Shown here piece by piece: positions 54,301 through 63,097 of a stretch of DNA of 64,000 nucleotides. Origin of the DNA: Fragilariopsis cylindrus CCMP1102 (taxonomy: Eukaryota; Bacillariophyta; Bacillariophyceae; Bacillariales; Bacillariaceae); NCBI GenBank assembly GCA_900095095.1, contig FMBT01000320.1, forward strand, positions 124,001 to 188,000, in the 5' to 3' direction. Under the pieces are notes generated by a model that did no database searches, was not told the DNA's origin, and was given only the letters and a program-made list of their open reading frames with translations. The translations under genes were made by a program, and so were the position numbers. Positions within the stretch are counted from its first letter, which is position 1. The number at the start of each line of letters is the position of its first letter.

Positions 54301-56774
54301 GGGTGTCGTTTCCGTTATTAGAACACCCTGACGAAGAAATCAGTTATTTACAAGGAAAAGTAATTCCGTCCTTGAGAAAATATTTATCTAAGATCGATGG
54401 CAAGTTAACACTCGATAGAACATACATACGCAAGAAACTGCGGACCAGCGATATTGCAATCATGGATATCGTACGACAAGGAGAGTTCACGGCAGTACAA
54501 GAGCATCGTATTAACTGCGTCAGACTTTTTCTGGGTGTGATGTACTTCAGCGAAATATGTTCTATTGATGGCATGAACATAAGAGATGGAATAACAACAG
54601 GAAAGATTGAGACCGAAGAATACGTGGTATCTCTGAAGAAAGCGAGACAACATCTACCAAACACAAGAAGTTGGAACCTATGGAAACAAGCAATCACATC
54701 CGTCACGGTAGATGGTACGGCCTTAAAGGAGCCGTTAGGCGACTGGACAATACACCACAGCAAATCAGGACAGTGGAAAACATATCAGCGAAATCGGATG
54801 GTATATGAATCGGTACTACAAGAAGACGGAATCAGAAAGTGGAAACAGTACAAACGACGAGGATCACTTCTAATGCCACACACTACTATTGATAAGAAAG
54901 AATTCGACCCATCAACAGGGATACCGGTGTCGATTAGGGCATACCCAGGAAGATTTACAACAAGATCATTACCATGCAAGGTAGTAACAGACACAAAAAC
55001 AAGAAGACAGTATGGTCCGACAGAGTGTTGGGATCGATTCATCTCGTCACAACCGACTTGGATAAGGAAATTCTTAGAGGAAGTTCATTTTTACACGGAT
55101 GATGGACATCAAAACATAGACGAAATGCTAATTCAGCATGACAAATTCGGACAGTTCCTGTCCGTCTCCGATGGATCAGTGAAGTTCCACAACATGTCAT
55201 TCGGTTGGATAATTGCAACACCAGATGGGAGACGACTAGCAGCAGGGAGCGGACCATGCGAAGGACGAGGCAACTCTCTTCGATCGGAAGGTGCAGGAAT
55301 GCTTGCAGCAACACTATTCATGGCATTGATATCGCACCATATGAACCATCAAATTAAGGCAACGTGCATCTCAGACAACAAAGAGCTGATTCGACGAATG
55401 ACAGATCACAAACAGTACAAGGAACCATATCCTAATGCAACGTTAGCATCAGAGTACGATATTATTGAAGAAATATACGAAACCTGCAACATATACAACC
55501 TCGATACAAGTTATACCTGGGTGCGGGGACATCAAGATAAAAATACTGCGTACAACGATCTGTCGTTGAACGCACAACTGAATGTAGACGCAGATTGGTA
55601 CGCAGGAAAGTACCAAGATGAATCAGGAAAATTCTTACCACAATGTATGTTACTCCCAGCCTGCCCAGTAATGTTATCGATAAGAGATATAAGCGTCACT
55701 AGCGACTACAAGAATCAACTGATAAGAGCCTACACAGAGCCAAGATATATCGAACACTTGCAAAACAAGTTCGGGTGGTCCGATACTATTATTGGGACCA
55801 TAGCATGGAAAAGTCTATCGTTAGCAGCACGACGACTAAACAGTAGCGTATTATTGACGAAAGTGTGCAATGACTTATTACCAACTGCAGAAACATTGAA
55901 GAAATATAAGTACCAAAATAGTGATAAATGCGTCCTATGCGATAGGATTGAAACAAGAGATCACATGATTCAATGCAAGGCAGCAAGCCGAGTAAAATGG
56001 AGAATATCGTTATCAACTGCACTAAGAAAGAAGATGAAAACCCTCACAACGAATCACGAAGTAGAAGAAACATTCATGACGGCACTATGCGATTGGATGG
56101 AAAATAACAAGGTGGACAGAACCAAATTTCCACCAAGATTCAAAGCTGCGTTGAAAACGCAGGACCATATAGGATGGCGACATGTTTTCTCAGGAAAAAT
56201 ATCGCAGCATTGGTTAAAGTTACAAGGAGATGTCCAGTTAGAAGACGGCAAAGTTCGAAACGACTACATATGGGGAGCATCGATATTAGAGGTGATCTTA
56301 GGAAAAACAATCGCGTTGTGGAAACTACGCAACGAAGAAGTTCACGGTGCTACAGAAGAAATACAAGAGACACGAAGGAAACATCGTCTAATAGATAAGG
56401 TGAAACAACTGAACGACAACAAAGACAAAGCCAGACCTGCAGATATGGGACTGTTCCACGCGGATGTCGATCAGTACATAGAAGAGTCAACAGCAAGGAC
56501 CTTAGCAAATTATATCAGTAGTCACTCCAAAGCAATTAAAAACAGCGTGGCGAAATGGGCAAATCAATCAGAACAGGGAACAAGATCAATTGTAGGTTGG
56601 ATCCGAGGTTTAGGCGAGAGAAACAATGCAGCATTAGACAGAATACAGACGATACAAAGAGATAAGCTACTAGGAGACGGACGTAAGAAAGAACGCAGAA
56701 GAAGGAATCCAAAAGACGACGCACGACAAACCCCCATTGAAAGATTTCTTTCATTGACGAATAGATTCGACTGA
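51273..56774 (+). CDS. LINE ORF2, main segment: endonuclease end, reverse transcriptase, RNase H, CCHC
   Basis: The frame is open from about 51211; the first ATG is 51273, giving 1833 codons. The endonuclease continues with MGRWTYQI, INVYQ-like MNVYQCC, MGDWNEE (about 90), SRRIDFIL and TGDHRGVYFDI. The reverse transcriptase (about 490-870) shows YGGLPGRDCTSLTYLEEL, FDNDATACYDR, GTGQGSSNSP and FVDD (about 772). RNase H (about 1290-1425) has SDGSVKFH, EGAGML, SDNKELI and WVRGHQDK. A CVLC-x7-H-x4-C zinc motif (about 1552) follows and the C-terminus is basic. The catalytic motifs look intact. The only break seen is the frameshift at its upstream edge, so the copy is probably inactive unless frameshifting is programmed. 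Confidence 0.85.
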   Translation: MGRWTYQILDGKGDKEILIMNVYQCCKSPTNPTGITAYHQQTIMLSELDKIDTNPRRNFRRDLMQFIKSKINKANTTVIPIIMGDWNEECKGSSTSQLICNEFGLVDAFQRIYPDHRNFKTYNRGSRRIDFILTPTSIADKITNFVYEPFMYRLTGDHRGVYFDISEKVLFGNEQEKSYDPDGRSFSSKDPKAVTKYLQAVSNHLKHQNVYERVHELMKSEHPNHEEAERIDREITQACQHGANDCRRRPLQYWSVELHELKRDLSVYCQMRRRRKKGLSSTALIARTSTLGLGITTDMTNETIDTKIKNLRKYVIDIHKKSKEKRDAYLLEQANISEDADDKMKAKALRLMRLRERQGRAYSRFAYHRNGGGRGSGINRLQVPQSWPKMDEYNEDNQYDFEDPKKTQHWREINCPKEIEFSLRLRNQRHFGQAESEGTPFTTPRMKHRFNWSASTSEAELVLEGKYTDEQLTDTQRLMLDNMTRVTEAEDNSQYITDKEFVGKFKVWRESTSTSPSGRHLGHYKALVSVIDKSLKEEEREDYKSLQRSIRQCHIGMINYCMKHRYSLLRWKTVVNMMIYKEPGNVKIHRLRVIHLYEADLSLLLGVKWRTMMQNAVQQKTLHQGQYGGLPGRDCTSLTYLEELRFDCAALTRRSLANFDNDATACYDRILMSIASLSGRKYGIHKNVIFVHAKTLEEAEFKLKISTKVSNTSYKHCIKFPIHGTGQGSSNSPMIWCFISCILFDSHEEQAHGILFETPDQELVVKMTLVGFVDDSTSSTGADDSDTLQDLIRKMKEDAQLWHDLLWCSGGKLELSKCGYHIVHYNFDDSGIPRMMHHPSEKITLTDAAGGDVTIGGKNIYQTRTNLGHDKSPGSNGITHYKRVLKKGLGIAEAIVKCGGTRDESRMYYDTVWRPAVEYTLSQSFLSDKQLKAIEKACLPKIISKCGYNRMTSRAILGGPANLTGGGIIPLVAAMGAGEVLHFVKNWRTPQEDIGKVLRIVYAWNQHQAGVSFPLLEHPDEEISYLQGKVIPSLRKYLSKIDGKLTLDRTYIRKKLRTSDIAIMDIVRQGEFTAVQEHRINCVRLFLGVMYFSEICSIDGMNIRDGITTGKIETEEYVVSLKKARQHLPNTRSWNLWKQAITSVTVDGTALKEPLGDWTIHHSKSGQWKTYQRNRMVYESVLQEDGIRKWKQYKRRGSLLMPHTTIDKKEFDPSTGIPVSIRAYPGRFTTRSLPCKVVTDTKTRRQYGPTECWDRFISSQPTWIRKFLEEVHFYTDDGHQNIDEMLIQHDKFGQFLSVSDGSVKFHNMSFGWIIATPDGRRLAAGSGPCEGRGNSLRSEGAGMLAATLFMALISHHMNHQIKATCISDNKELIRRMTDHKQYKEPYPNATLASEYDIIEEIYETCNIYNLDTSYTWVRGHQDKNTAYNDLSLNAQLNVDADWYAGKYQDESGKFLPQCMLLPACPVMLSIRDISVTSDYKNQLIRAYTEPRYIEHLQNKFGWSDTIIGTIAWKSLSLAARRLNSSVLLTKVCNDLLPTAETLKKYKYQNSDKCVLCDRIETRDHMIQCKAASRVKWRISLSTALRKKMKTLTTNHEVEETFMTALCDWMENNKVDRTKFPPRFKAALKTQDHIGWRHVFSGKISQHWLKLQGDVQLEDGKVRNDYIWGASILEVILGKTIALWKLRNEEVHGATEEIQETRRKHRLIDKVKQLNDNKDKARPADMGLFHADVDQYIEESTARTLANYISSHSKAIKNSVAKWANQSEQGTRSIVGWIRGLGERNNAALDRIQTIQRDKLLGDGRKKERRRRNPKDDARQTPIERFLSLTNRFD

Positions 56775-56904
56775 CTACAGGTCACCGGATAGCAGTAATA
56801 GTAGACAGGTGGGGCCCTTGTAGGTCCTGCAGCTTGGTGCTCAGGTGTTGGTCTTAGCGCTAACATCTCGACGCAAGCACATAAATTAGACATTATATTT
56901 TATT

Positions 56905-56922
56905 TTATTATTAGGGCACCCA
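56905..56922. repeat. 18-bp target-site duplication of the LINE, right copy
   Basis: Exact copy of 47736-47753. Gypsy pol resumes in frame at 56923. Confidence 0.95.
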
Positions 56923-57870
56923 GGTAGCACACGATTATATGATACTATTAGTGCGAGATTTCATCATCCTGGATTGTCAACTTTATGTCAACAATATCAA
57001 TGTCCAGACAACTGTACAATGTTTAAGAATCAAGGTCAACAATATGGTCATCTAGCTCCTCGACAAGCATATCTAATGCCTTGGGAAACAGCAGCAGTTG
57101 ATCTTATAGGACCTTGGAGAATTACTATTAACAACAAAGAATTAGAGTTCAAAGCTCTAACAATTATCGATCCAGTAACAAATTTATTAGAAATAATAAG
57201 AATCGATAATAAATCAAGTGCAAATATATCACAACAATTTGCTAATACTTGGTTGGCAAGATATCCATGGCCAAATGAAGTCATACATGACAATGGAGGC
57301 GAATTCATTGGTCACGAGTTTCAAGAATTATTAAGAATGTTAGGTATTAGAAGCAAACCAACTACAGTGAAAAATCCACAAGCAAATGCTATAGTAGAAC
57401 GTTTACACAAAACAATGGCAGATATACTACGTGTTATGTTACACGTATCTCCACCAACAAATGAAGAGGACGCGAATCAAATGATAGAAAATGCCTTATC
57501 AACATGTATGCACGCATCAAGATGCTCAGTAAATCATACAATGAAAACATCTCCAGGTGCTATGGTTTTCAACAGGGACATGTTAACGAACATTCCTTTA
57601 ATGGCGAATCTGGTAGCGATCAGAGATAGACGACAACAACTAATCAATGAGAATATTAGAAGAACTAATGCAAAAAGAATAGATCACAATTACAGTATTG
57701 GTGATAGAGTAAAAATGGTTGAATATGATCCAACCAAACTTGACGGCAGAACTCATGGTCCTTATACGATAATAAGGGTCTTCACGAACGGTACTGTACG
57801 GATACAACGTTCAGCTCATATACAAGAGACAGTCAATATAAGAAAACTTTTTCCACATCGTGGACCTTAA
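56923..57870 (+). pseudogene. pol: Gypsy pol, 3' part: integrase
   Basis: 315 residues in frame with the 5' part. It resumes the integrase HHCC zinc finger (RFHHPGLSTLCQQYQCPDNC). The catalytic core follows with the D,D(35)E triad: AVDLIGPWRI, HDNGGEF and NAIVERLH. A GPF/Y-like C-terminal module (DRVKMVEYDPTKLDGRTHGPYTII ... IRKLFPHRGP) ends the protein. No chromodomain follows. The stop (57868-57870) lies 38 bases before the 3' LTR. A short purine stretch (TAGGAGATAA) just before the LTR could be the polypurine tract. The LINE has separated this part from its start codon, so the present copy cannot make a normal integrase. Confidence 0.92.
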
Positions 57871-57908
57871 TAAGCATTACAGTGAACTTCATGCTTAGTA
57901 GGAGATAA

Positions 57909-58118
57909 TGTAGCATATCACGGGTTTGGATGCTCGTGATTGGTTCAGTCCTGTGAAGTAATCGGTGATGACCGATACCTTCTCCTTTGGGTCATCAAGA
58001 CTAGCATCAAGACTAGAATGAATATCGCATTACATGATACATACTAATTATTACATACTAAATTAGCTCACAATTTAATATAACTTATTATACTACTATT
58101 TAAGACGTACTTAGTACA
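57909..58118 (+). repeat. 3' LTR
   Basis: 210 bp, no visible difference from 43239-43448. Followed directly by CAATC. Confidence 0.95.
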
Positions 58119-58123
58119 CAATC
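58119..58123. repeat. 5-bp target-site duplication of the Gypsy element, right copy
   Basis: CAATC, matching 43234-43238. Confidence 0.9.
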
Positions 58124-58565
58124 ATCATTCATACATAACCTCCGTAAGAATGTACGTACTACTTGAAGTACTGTAGCGTACTGTTAGTAGCGTACTGTAG
58201 TCAAATACAGCATGTCAGCCATGCTCCACGACTAAAGCCAGCATGCTCCACGACTAAAACCTATATAGTAAAAAAGAACTATACTCTACAAGTAAATGCT
58301 CGTTTGGGGTCACACCGGTTATCACACCGATTAACGCGTACAATACGTCGTATAACAACGGTTTTTATTTGACTACCCCCGGTCGCTGTGTATGATGACG
58401 AACCGGAAACCGGTTAGGATCAATAAAAATATACCCAGGTTCGATTTTAAAACTTGGATTTTTCCTCTTCCTCACAACATTAACGTTCCACCAAAATCTA
58501 TAAGCACAGCAGCCAGCACCAACGAATTTTTTTTTCTACACAAAACCATACTGCTGCCCAAAACA
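58124..58565. other. Promoter region of the small secreted-protein gene, just downstream of the LTR
   Basis: The gap holds a repeated GTACTGTAG phrase (58165-58200), CATGCTCCACGACTAAA twice (58218 and 58243) and two short dyads (CACACCGGTTATCACACCG; GGAAACCGGTT). No other gene is seen. Confidence 0.4.
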
Positions 58566-58868
58566 ATGAAATTCGCGACTATTACTACTACTCTCTGCAC
58601 CATTCTCTTGGCCTCCGTTACTACTGTTGCTAGTACAAATGCTGCTTCCGACGGCTACGTGCCCCCTGCTACACCGAACCCATATGCCACTTGCTGTAAA
58701 AATAATAATGGTACCTACATAATTTTCAGTGAACCGGATGGTGAATACGGATTCTGCAAAACATATAATAGTGATGTTTGGTATAAGGCCGCCAGCTTCA
58801 CTCAAGAACATTTTTTTTATGACGAAAACTGCAACAACGAGAAGGCGAAGACGAACCAACTTGCATGA
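58566..58868 (+). CDS. Small secreted Cys-containing protein
   Basis: 100 aa; the frame opens at 58392, but the ATG at 58566 starts a textbook signal peptide (MKFATITTTLCTILLASVTTVAS) and has a good context (aaaacaATG). The mature part of ~75 residues has four Cys (ATCCKNN, GFCKTYN, ENCNN) and a Tyr/Phe-rich middle (YIIFSEPDGEYGFCKTYNSDVWYKAASF). It resembles small secreted proteins of unknown function in pennate diatoms in general form only. It lies 448 bases past the Gypsy 3' LTR, on the same strand, so it may be influenced by LTR transcription. Confidence 0.65.
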   Translation: MKFATITTTLCTILLASVTTVASTNAASDGYVPPATPNPYATCCKNNNGTYIIFSEPDGEYGFCKTYNSDVWYKAASFTQEHFFYDENCNNEKAKTNQLA

Positions 58869-59225
58869 AATAATAATCGTGCTGGTGTGTGATTGATTCT
58901 GTGTCTCCTCGCTAGGACAACTATTCTGTATATTCCATGAAAAAAAAGGAACTGATAAATAAATAAAATAGACACTACTATAAGTAACTACGTGTAGCTA
59001 CTGGCTTCCTAGAATGTATCGCCTACCTATAGTATTGATCATCTTGGTATTTTATCAAAACAATATTTATTGGGTTTTAGTAAAATGTTATGATATAGTA
59101 TGATTGCTAATCAATCTATTGTTGGAGAAACTGAATGTTTTTGCTATTCTGTTTTCGTTCTTGTGATATGTTTTGATAAGACTTGGTGTATACTATACTT
59201 GGTGTTATACTAATACTTCCTGTGC
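58869..59225. other. Convergent intergenic region
   Basis: AT-rich, 357 bases between two convergent stops. No motif recognised beyond a run of A near 58940. Confidence 0.4.
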
Positions 59226-60299
59226 TTAGGCATGCACTTGAATCACATCACCTGCTGTTGTTTGTTGTTCTTTTGTTGGAGTTGGACTTGGACGTAATAT
59301 TGCTTTTCGTTCCCATAAAAAACGTAACCATTTCCCACGATCTTCAGAACGTGCATAATCTAATGGTGTATACCCTCGGACATCTTTCAATAACAATAAT
59401 TGTACCACATTCGGTTGTTGTAATAAAAAATCGACAACGTCGTATGAAGCGACGGGTGTCCAAAAGGCATCATGTAAGGGTGTACGATGATAATCATCAC
59501 GAATAGTATCAATTCGTAATCCAACCTCATCTATTAAAAATTTCACCATTTCCAGATGTCCACGTCGACACGCAATATGTAAGATCGATTCTCCAAAACG
59601 ATTACAAGCATTACAACCATGCAGGAATGTACTACCAGTACCAGTACTACCAGTTTTATTATTATTCGTATTATTATATAATTCACGTGCTTTTCGAACA
59701 TTATTGGTACGTACGGCCATGACAATATCAGTTTGATATGCAGCAATCATTTCTTGTGTTGGTTTTAGAATAAAACGTTGGATACTTTCTTCTGTTATTA
59801 TATCCAAATCTTTATATCCATTTGCTTTGAAACCAGCTTTGGCATAATCGGTGGGATGAATACTTTGTAACAACATTTTTCGTCTTTTTTGTATTTGTAT
59901 TTGCTGTTGTTGTTCCTGCTGTTGTTTTATACGTTGCTGTTCTTCATTATTATTATCATTATCATTATTAGTGCTTTTTACAATGTTAGTTGTAGCAGTA
60001 GCAGTAGCTGCAGCAGTGGCAGTAGGACTAATCGTATGGAATTGACGTTTCTTACTATTACTATCAATAGTACTTGTTGTAACAACAACAGTAGTACCAC
60101 TAGTACTATTCAAACTACGAGCTTTCCTATTTTTATTCTTACTATCACCAGCAGCAGCAGCTGTACCGGTAATAGCAATGTTATTGATGCTGACTACACG
60201 ACGTGGTGGTGGTGGTGGACCAGCAATACTAGGACGTGAGGACCAACGTGGAGGATGTGCACTACCGGCTATACTACTACCAGCATTCATTGTATGCAT
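59226..60299 (-). CDS. Ankyrin-repeat protein
   Basis: 357 aa from the ATG at 60297-60299 (another Met three codons later). The first ~150 residues are Pro/Arg/Thr/Ser/Gln-rich and disordered (RPSIAGPPPPPRR; Gln-rich run). A conserved segment before the repeats, QSIHPTDYAKAGFKANGYKDLD, and FILKPTQEMIAAYQTDIVMAVRTNNVRKARELY lead into ankyrin repeats: FGESILHIACRRGHLEMVKFLIDEVGL (about 240-265), RTPLHDAFWT...VVDFLLQ and GYTPLDYARSEDRGKW (about 325). 'G-T/S-x-LH-A-x-RGH-x-x-x-VKFL' is the standard ankyrin pattern. This arrangement is common in diatom genomes. Likely a protein-interaction scaffold; partners unknown. Confidence 0.85.
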   Translation of the reverse strand: MHTMNAGSSIAGSAHPPRWSSRPSIAGPPPPPRRVVSINNIAITGTAAAAGDSKNKNRKARSLNSTSGTTVVVTTSTIDSNSKKRQFHTISPTATAAATATATTNIVKSTNNDNDNNNEEQQRIKQQQEQQQQIQIQKRRKMLLQSIHPTDYAKAGFKANGYKDLDIITEESIQRFILKPTQEMIAAYQTDIVMAVRTNNVRKARELYNNTNNNKTGSTGTGSTFLHGCNACNRFGESILHIACRRGHLEMVKFLIDEVGLRIDTIRDDYHRTPLHDAFWTPVASYDVVDFLLQQPNVVQLLLLKDVRGYTPLDYARSEDRGKWLRFLWERKAILRPSPTPTKEQQTTAGDVIQVHA

Positions 60300-61399
60300 T
60301 GATAAAGAAGATGTTTTAACTCTACTTTCGTTTGCTTTATTGCTGTTGTTGTTATTGTTGTGGGTAGAAGTTGATCAGAATATACGATAATGAATAAATC
60401 TGTCACTCTCTCTTTGGTAATAATAATATGTTGATGTGAGTTGTGAGTTGTGAGATTGGGTAGAAAGGTAAAGTGTCGTTTAGTTTTTGTTGTGGCTGAA
60501 GTTCTGTTTCTTCATCACGAAATATGACTTTTACTGACGGGTTAACATAACTGAATGTGAATATTTATTTGCTTCATTTGAGCGAGTCATATTATTCAGT
60601 AACGTTACTCAGGCAGCGAAGGATAAGCAAAGAGATGATTTATTGCTTCATCTCATTCAATTTCGAGCACCGCCACTCTGTTTCGTGATGGCGTTACGGT
60701 ACAAAATCTGTACTACTGAGTCTAAGCCAATAATAATCCAAATTTTTGATGACAAGGTAATTTCCGTCTTCTGTACCGATGATGTGTTATGGAAAGAAAT
60801 CTGTTTTTGAACTGAGGTGGTGAGATTAATGATTGTATGTATTTCTTTATAAAGGAACAAAGGTGGCATCTGGTAAGTTTGTTGATTTATTTAACGAATA
60901 TTGATGTTTCGGTGTGGATGGTACACTTCAAGGCATATATAATATATTCTTGGTACACTTCAAGGCATATATAATTATTCTGACGTCGTCCCATTATTTT
61001 CAATTTAAAATTTGAACTGCGACTTGATTCTTTTATATTAAAAGAACAAGTACGAACTTGCCCTAGTTTACCGTTGTTTCTCAACTAGTAGAAATTAAGA
61101 AAACAATTATTGTCGCCACAGTAATAGTAATTCATTCATCATCTGAACCAATAAGACGCGACATGATTGATTTCTTTTAAAGATAAAAACGAGAGACAGC
61201 TTGTCGTTTGTTTGGAAACAATATAACATCATGCTGTTGCTTGTACTTACTTTGTACCGGCAGTTTGATGACATGACATGACAATGACATGACAATGATG
61301 TGTTGTGGGTCGTATACAGTTCTACTGTAAGTCAGTCATCTACAGTACATGATGACATCTATTACTGTATGCATCCGACCATAAGTGTATTAACCAACA

Positions 61400-61820
61400 A
61401 AAAAGGCAAGAAAGGCACAAGCGAATTGTACGGTTCGAAGATTCTCGAATCCATCAAATCGGAATCACGACTACATCATTGTAAGCTATCTACAGTAGCT
61501 AACAAGCTGGCTATCAAGAGGTGAATGTTTCGGTACTGTGATTCATTCCACCCAACTACTGTACTGTACTGTACTGTAACTTACTCAGAGTTAAGTCTAC
61601 TAACGTACCGTAGTCGTAATATATTACTAGCTACAAAATGGAGTGTGCAAGCTGTTCACTGATCTGAAGTACCAAAAAGAAAAAAGGCACAAGTGAATTG
61701 TACGGTTAGAATCGACATCACCACTACATCATCGTCGAAGTGAAACAGCTAGCTAGCTAGAGGTGAATGGAGGTGAGCCGGTCTTTCTTAATTCGTCCAA
61801 CTACTACCGTAGTACTGTAC
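61400..61820 (+). repeat. Direct duplication with ~271-bp period
   Basis: Two diverged copies share AAAGGCACAAG, GAATTGTACGGTT, ACTACATCAT, GAGGTGAATG and CCAACTACT in order. Confidence 0.75.
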
Positions 61821-62161
61821 TAAGAGTGGGTGATGTAATACCGTATTTAGTTTTAGTCGTAGCTACAAATTGGTAATCATTTAAAACCAAAACATATTAT
61901 TTTGTTGTTGTCGGTTGTTCGTCGCACACGCAATAGTTATCGTACTATAGCTACAGTAGGCATCAAAAACAACACATCATGTACTGTACTTGTACTGCAA
62001 ATTTTTTTTTCGCATTGAAGCAACTGATAAAAGATCCAAAAAGAACAAATAAATAATTAAGTAGTAACAAACATAGAATCTACATACATGCACAACGCAA
62101 TTATCGTAAAACGTCTAGTCTGCAATAATGCCTCGTTTTGTCAATCATATCTGATGTCTAC

Positions 62162-62180
62162 CTAGCTAGCTAGCTAGCTA
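62162..62180. repeat. (CTAG)n microsatellite
   Basis: Four to five perfect CTAG units. Confidence 0.85.
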
Positions 62181-63097
62181 TTGGGTAGCTATAATAGTTG
62201 AGGACGAAGTAAAAGGTGATATAGTCGAGATGACGAAACCATAATATAGTACAATTCAATAATGAGTCATTATATTGCAAAATATCTACTACTACTAGTA
62301 TTGCCAACCCCAACCCCAACCCCTGAATGATATAGTTAGAAACGCTAGATTCATTATACCATGTGATGAGACTATACACATAGTGGCATCTATATAGTTA
62401 GCTTTGATGATTGATTTGATTTGATCCTTCTATTCGATTGAATTATTCCTTCGATTCATTCATTCGTTCATTCTAAAGTGTGACTGAGGTTTCTAAAAAG
62501 TCAAAGTGAAATAGTTGAGAAGAACTATCGGATATTTGTACTTGAAGTATCAAACGATCATTGATTGATTGGTTCATTCTTCTTCGACTCATCGACTCAA
62601 TCGATTGATTCGGTTTGATTGATTCGATTAATACATACTTCAAGTACAATCAATCTCTATCATATTCGTGTCCTCAACTCAACACAATCACTTACGTACG
62701 GTAGCATGGTAAAATACCGTAGCAATGATCATCGATTTTATGAATTTTTTACGCGCTGCTTTTTATCAAGAACGCCCCATAATAACTCCAATCGCACCCG
62801 CAAGGCCATATATAACGTTACATACATTTAAGTATTTCTTTTTACATAGGAAAAAAATTAACCGTCAATACATTATAATAATATTATTATGCAATTAAAT
62901 TTAAACTTGCCGCCAATATATATTTTTTTAAATCCATTTTCATCGGCTCATGCATATCATTATTGTTACTTTTCTTCTTACTTGGCTTTGTGTTGTGTTT
63001 GTCAAAATAAAAGACAACAGATGTCATCTCACAATCTCACATTCTTAACAAAATATAGCTCTTTCATATAAAAGTTCAACTTTTAAACACTACCATT

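Larger units (their letters stand above)
47754..56904 (+). mobile_element. Full-length non-LTR retrotransposon (LINE) nested in the Gypsy integrase
   Basis: 9151 bp between perfect 18-bp target duplications. It has a 126-base 5' leader, ORF1, ORF2 (endonuclease, reverse transcriptase, RNase H, CCHC) and a 130-base 3' end finishing in AT-rich sequence (TTAGACATTATATTTTATT) without a poly(A) tail. An apurinic-type endonuclease at the N-terminus plus an RNase H after the reverse transcriptase places it in the I-like/RNase H-bearing group. The exact clade cannot be set by eye. Codon use is richer in G+C than the Gypsy host. A length without 5' truncation implies complete reverse transcription. 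Confidence 0.93.
43239..58118 (+). mobile_element. Ty3/Gypsy LTR retrotransposon, split by a nested LINE
   Basis: Two 210-bp LTRs (43239-43448 and 57909-58118) begin TGTAGCAT and end TTAGTACA, and look identical base for base. The 5-bp direct repeat CAATC lies immediately outside them (43234-43238 and 58119-58123). Between them are gag, then pol in the order protease, reverse transcriptase, RNase H, integrase, which defines Ty3/Gypsy. With the nested 9.15-kb element and one 18-bp duplication removed, it would be about 5.7 kb. No chromodomain is seen after the integrase. No TGG-type primer site follows the 5' LTR. Identical LTRs imply very recent insertion. Confidence 0.95.
60300..63097. other. 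Intergenic region with local duplications; no gene recognised
   Basis: A 34-base tandem duplication (GGTACACTTCAAGGCATATA) lies at 60918-60975. A ~271-base direct duplication (GGCACAAG[CT]GAATTGTACGG at 61414 and 61685, with AGGTGAATG and CCAACTACT landmarks following) lies at 61400-61820. A (CTAG)n run lies at 62162-62180. Short frames here lack support. Confidence 0.45.

Noticed and set aside
51893-56893. Numerous minus-strand frames of 60-180 codons opposite the LINE ORF2
   Set aside because: The plus-strand frame carries continuous endonuclease, reverse transcriptase and RNase H motifs. The opposite frames have none.
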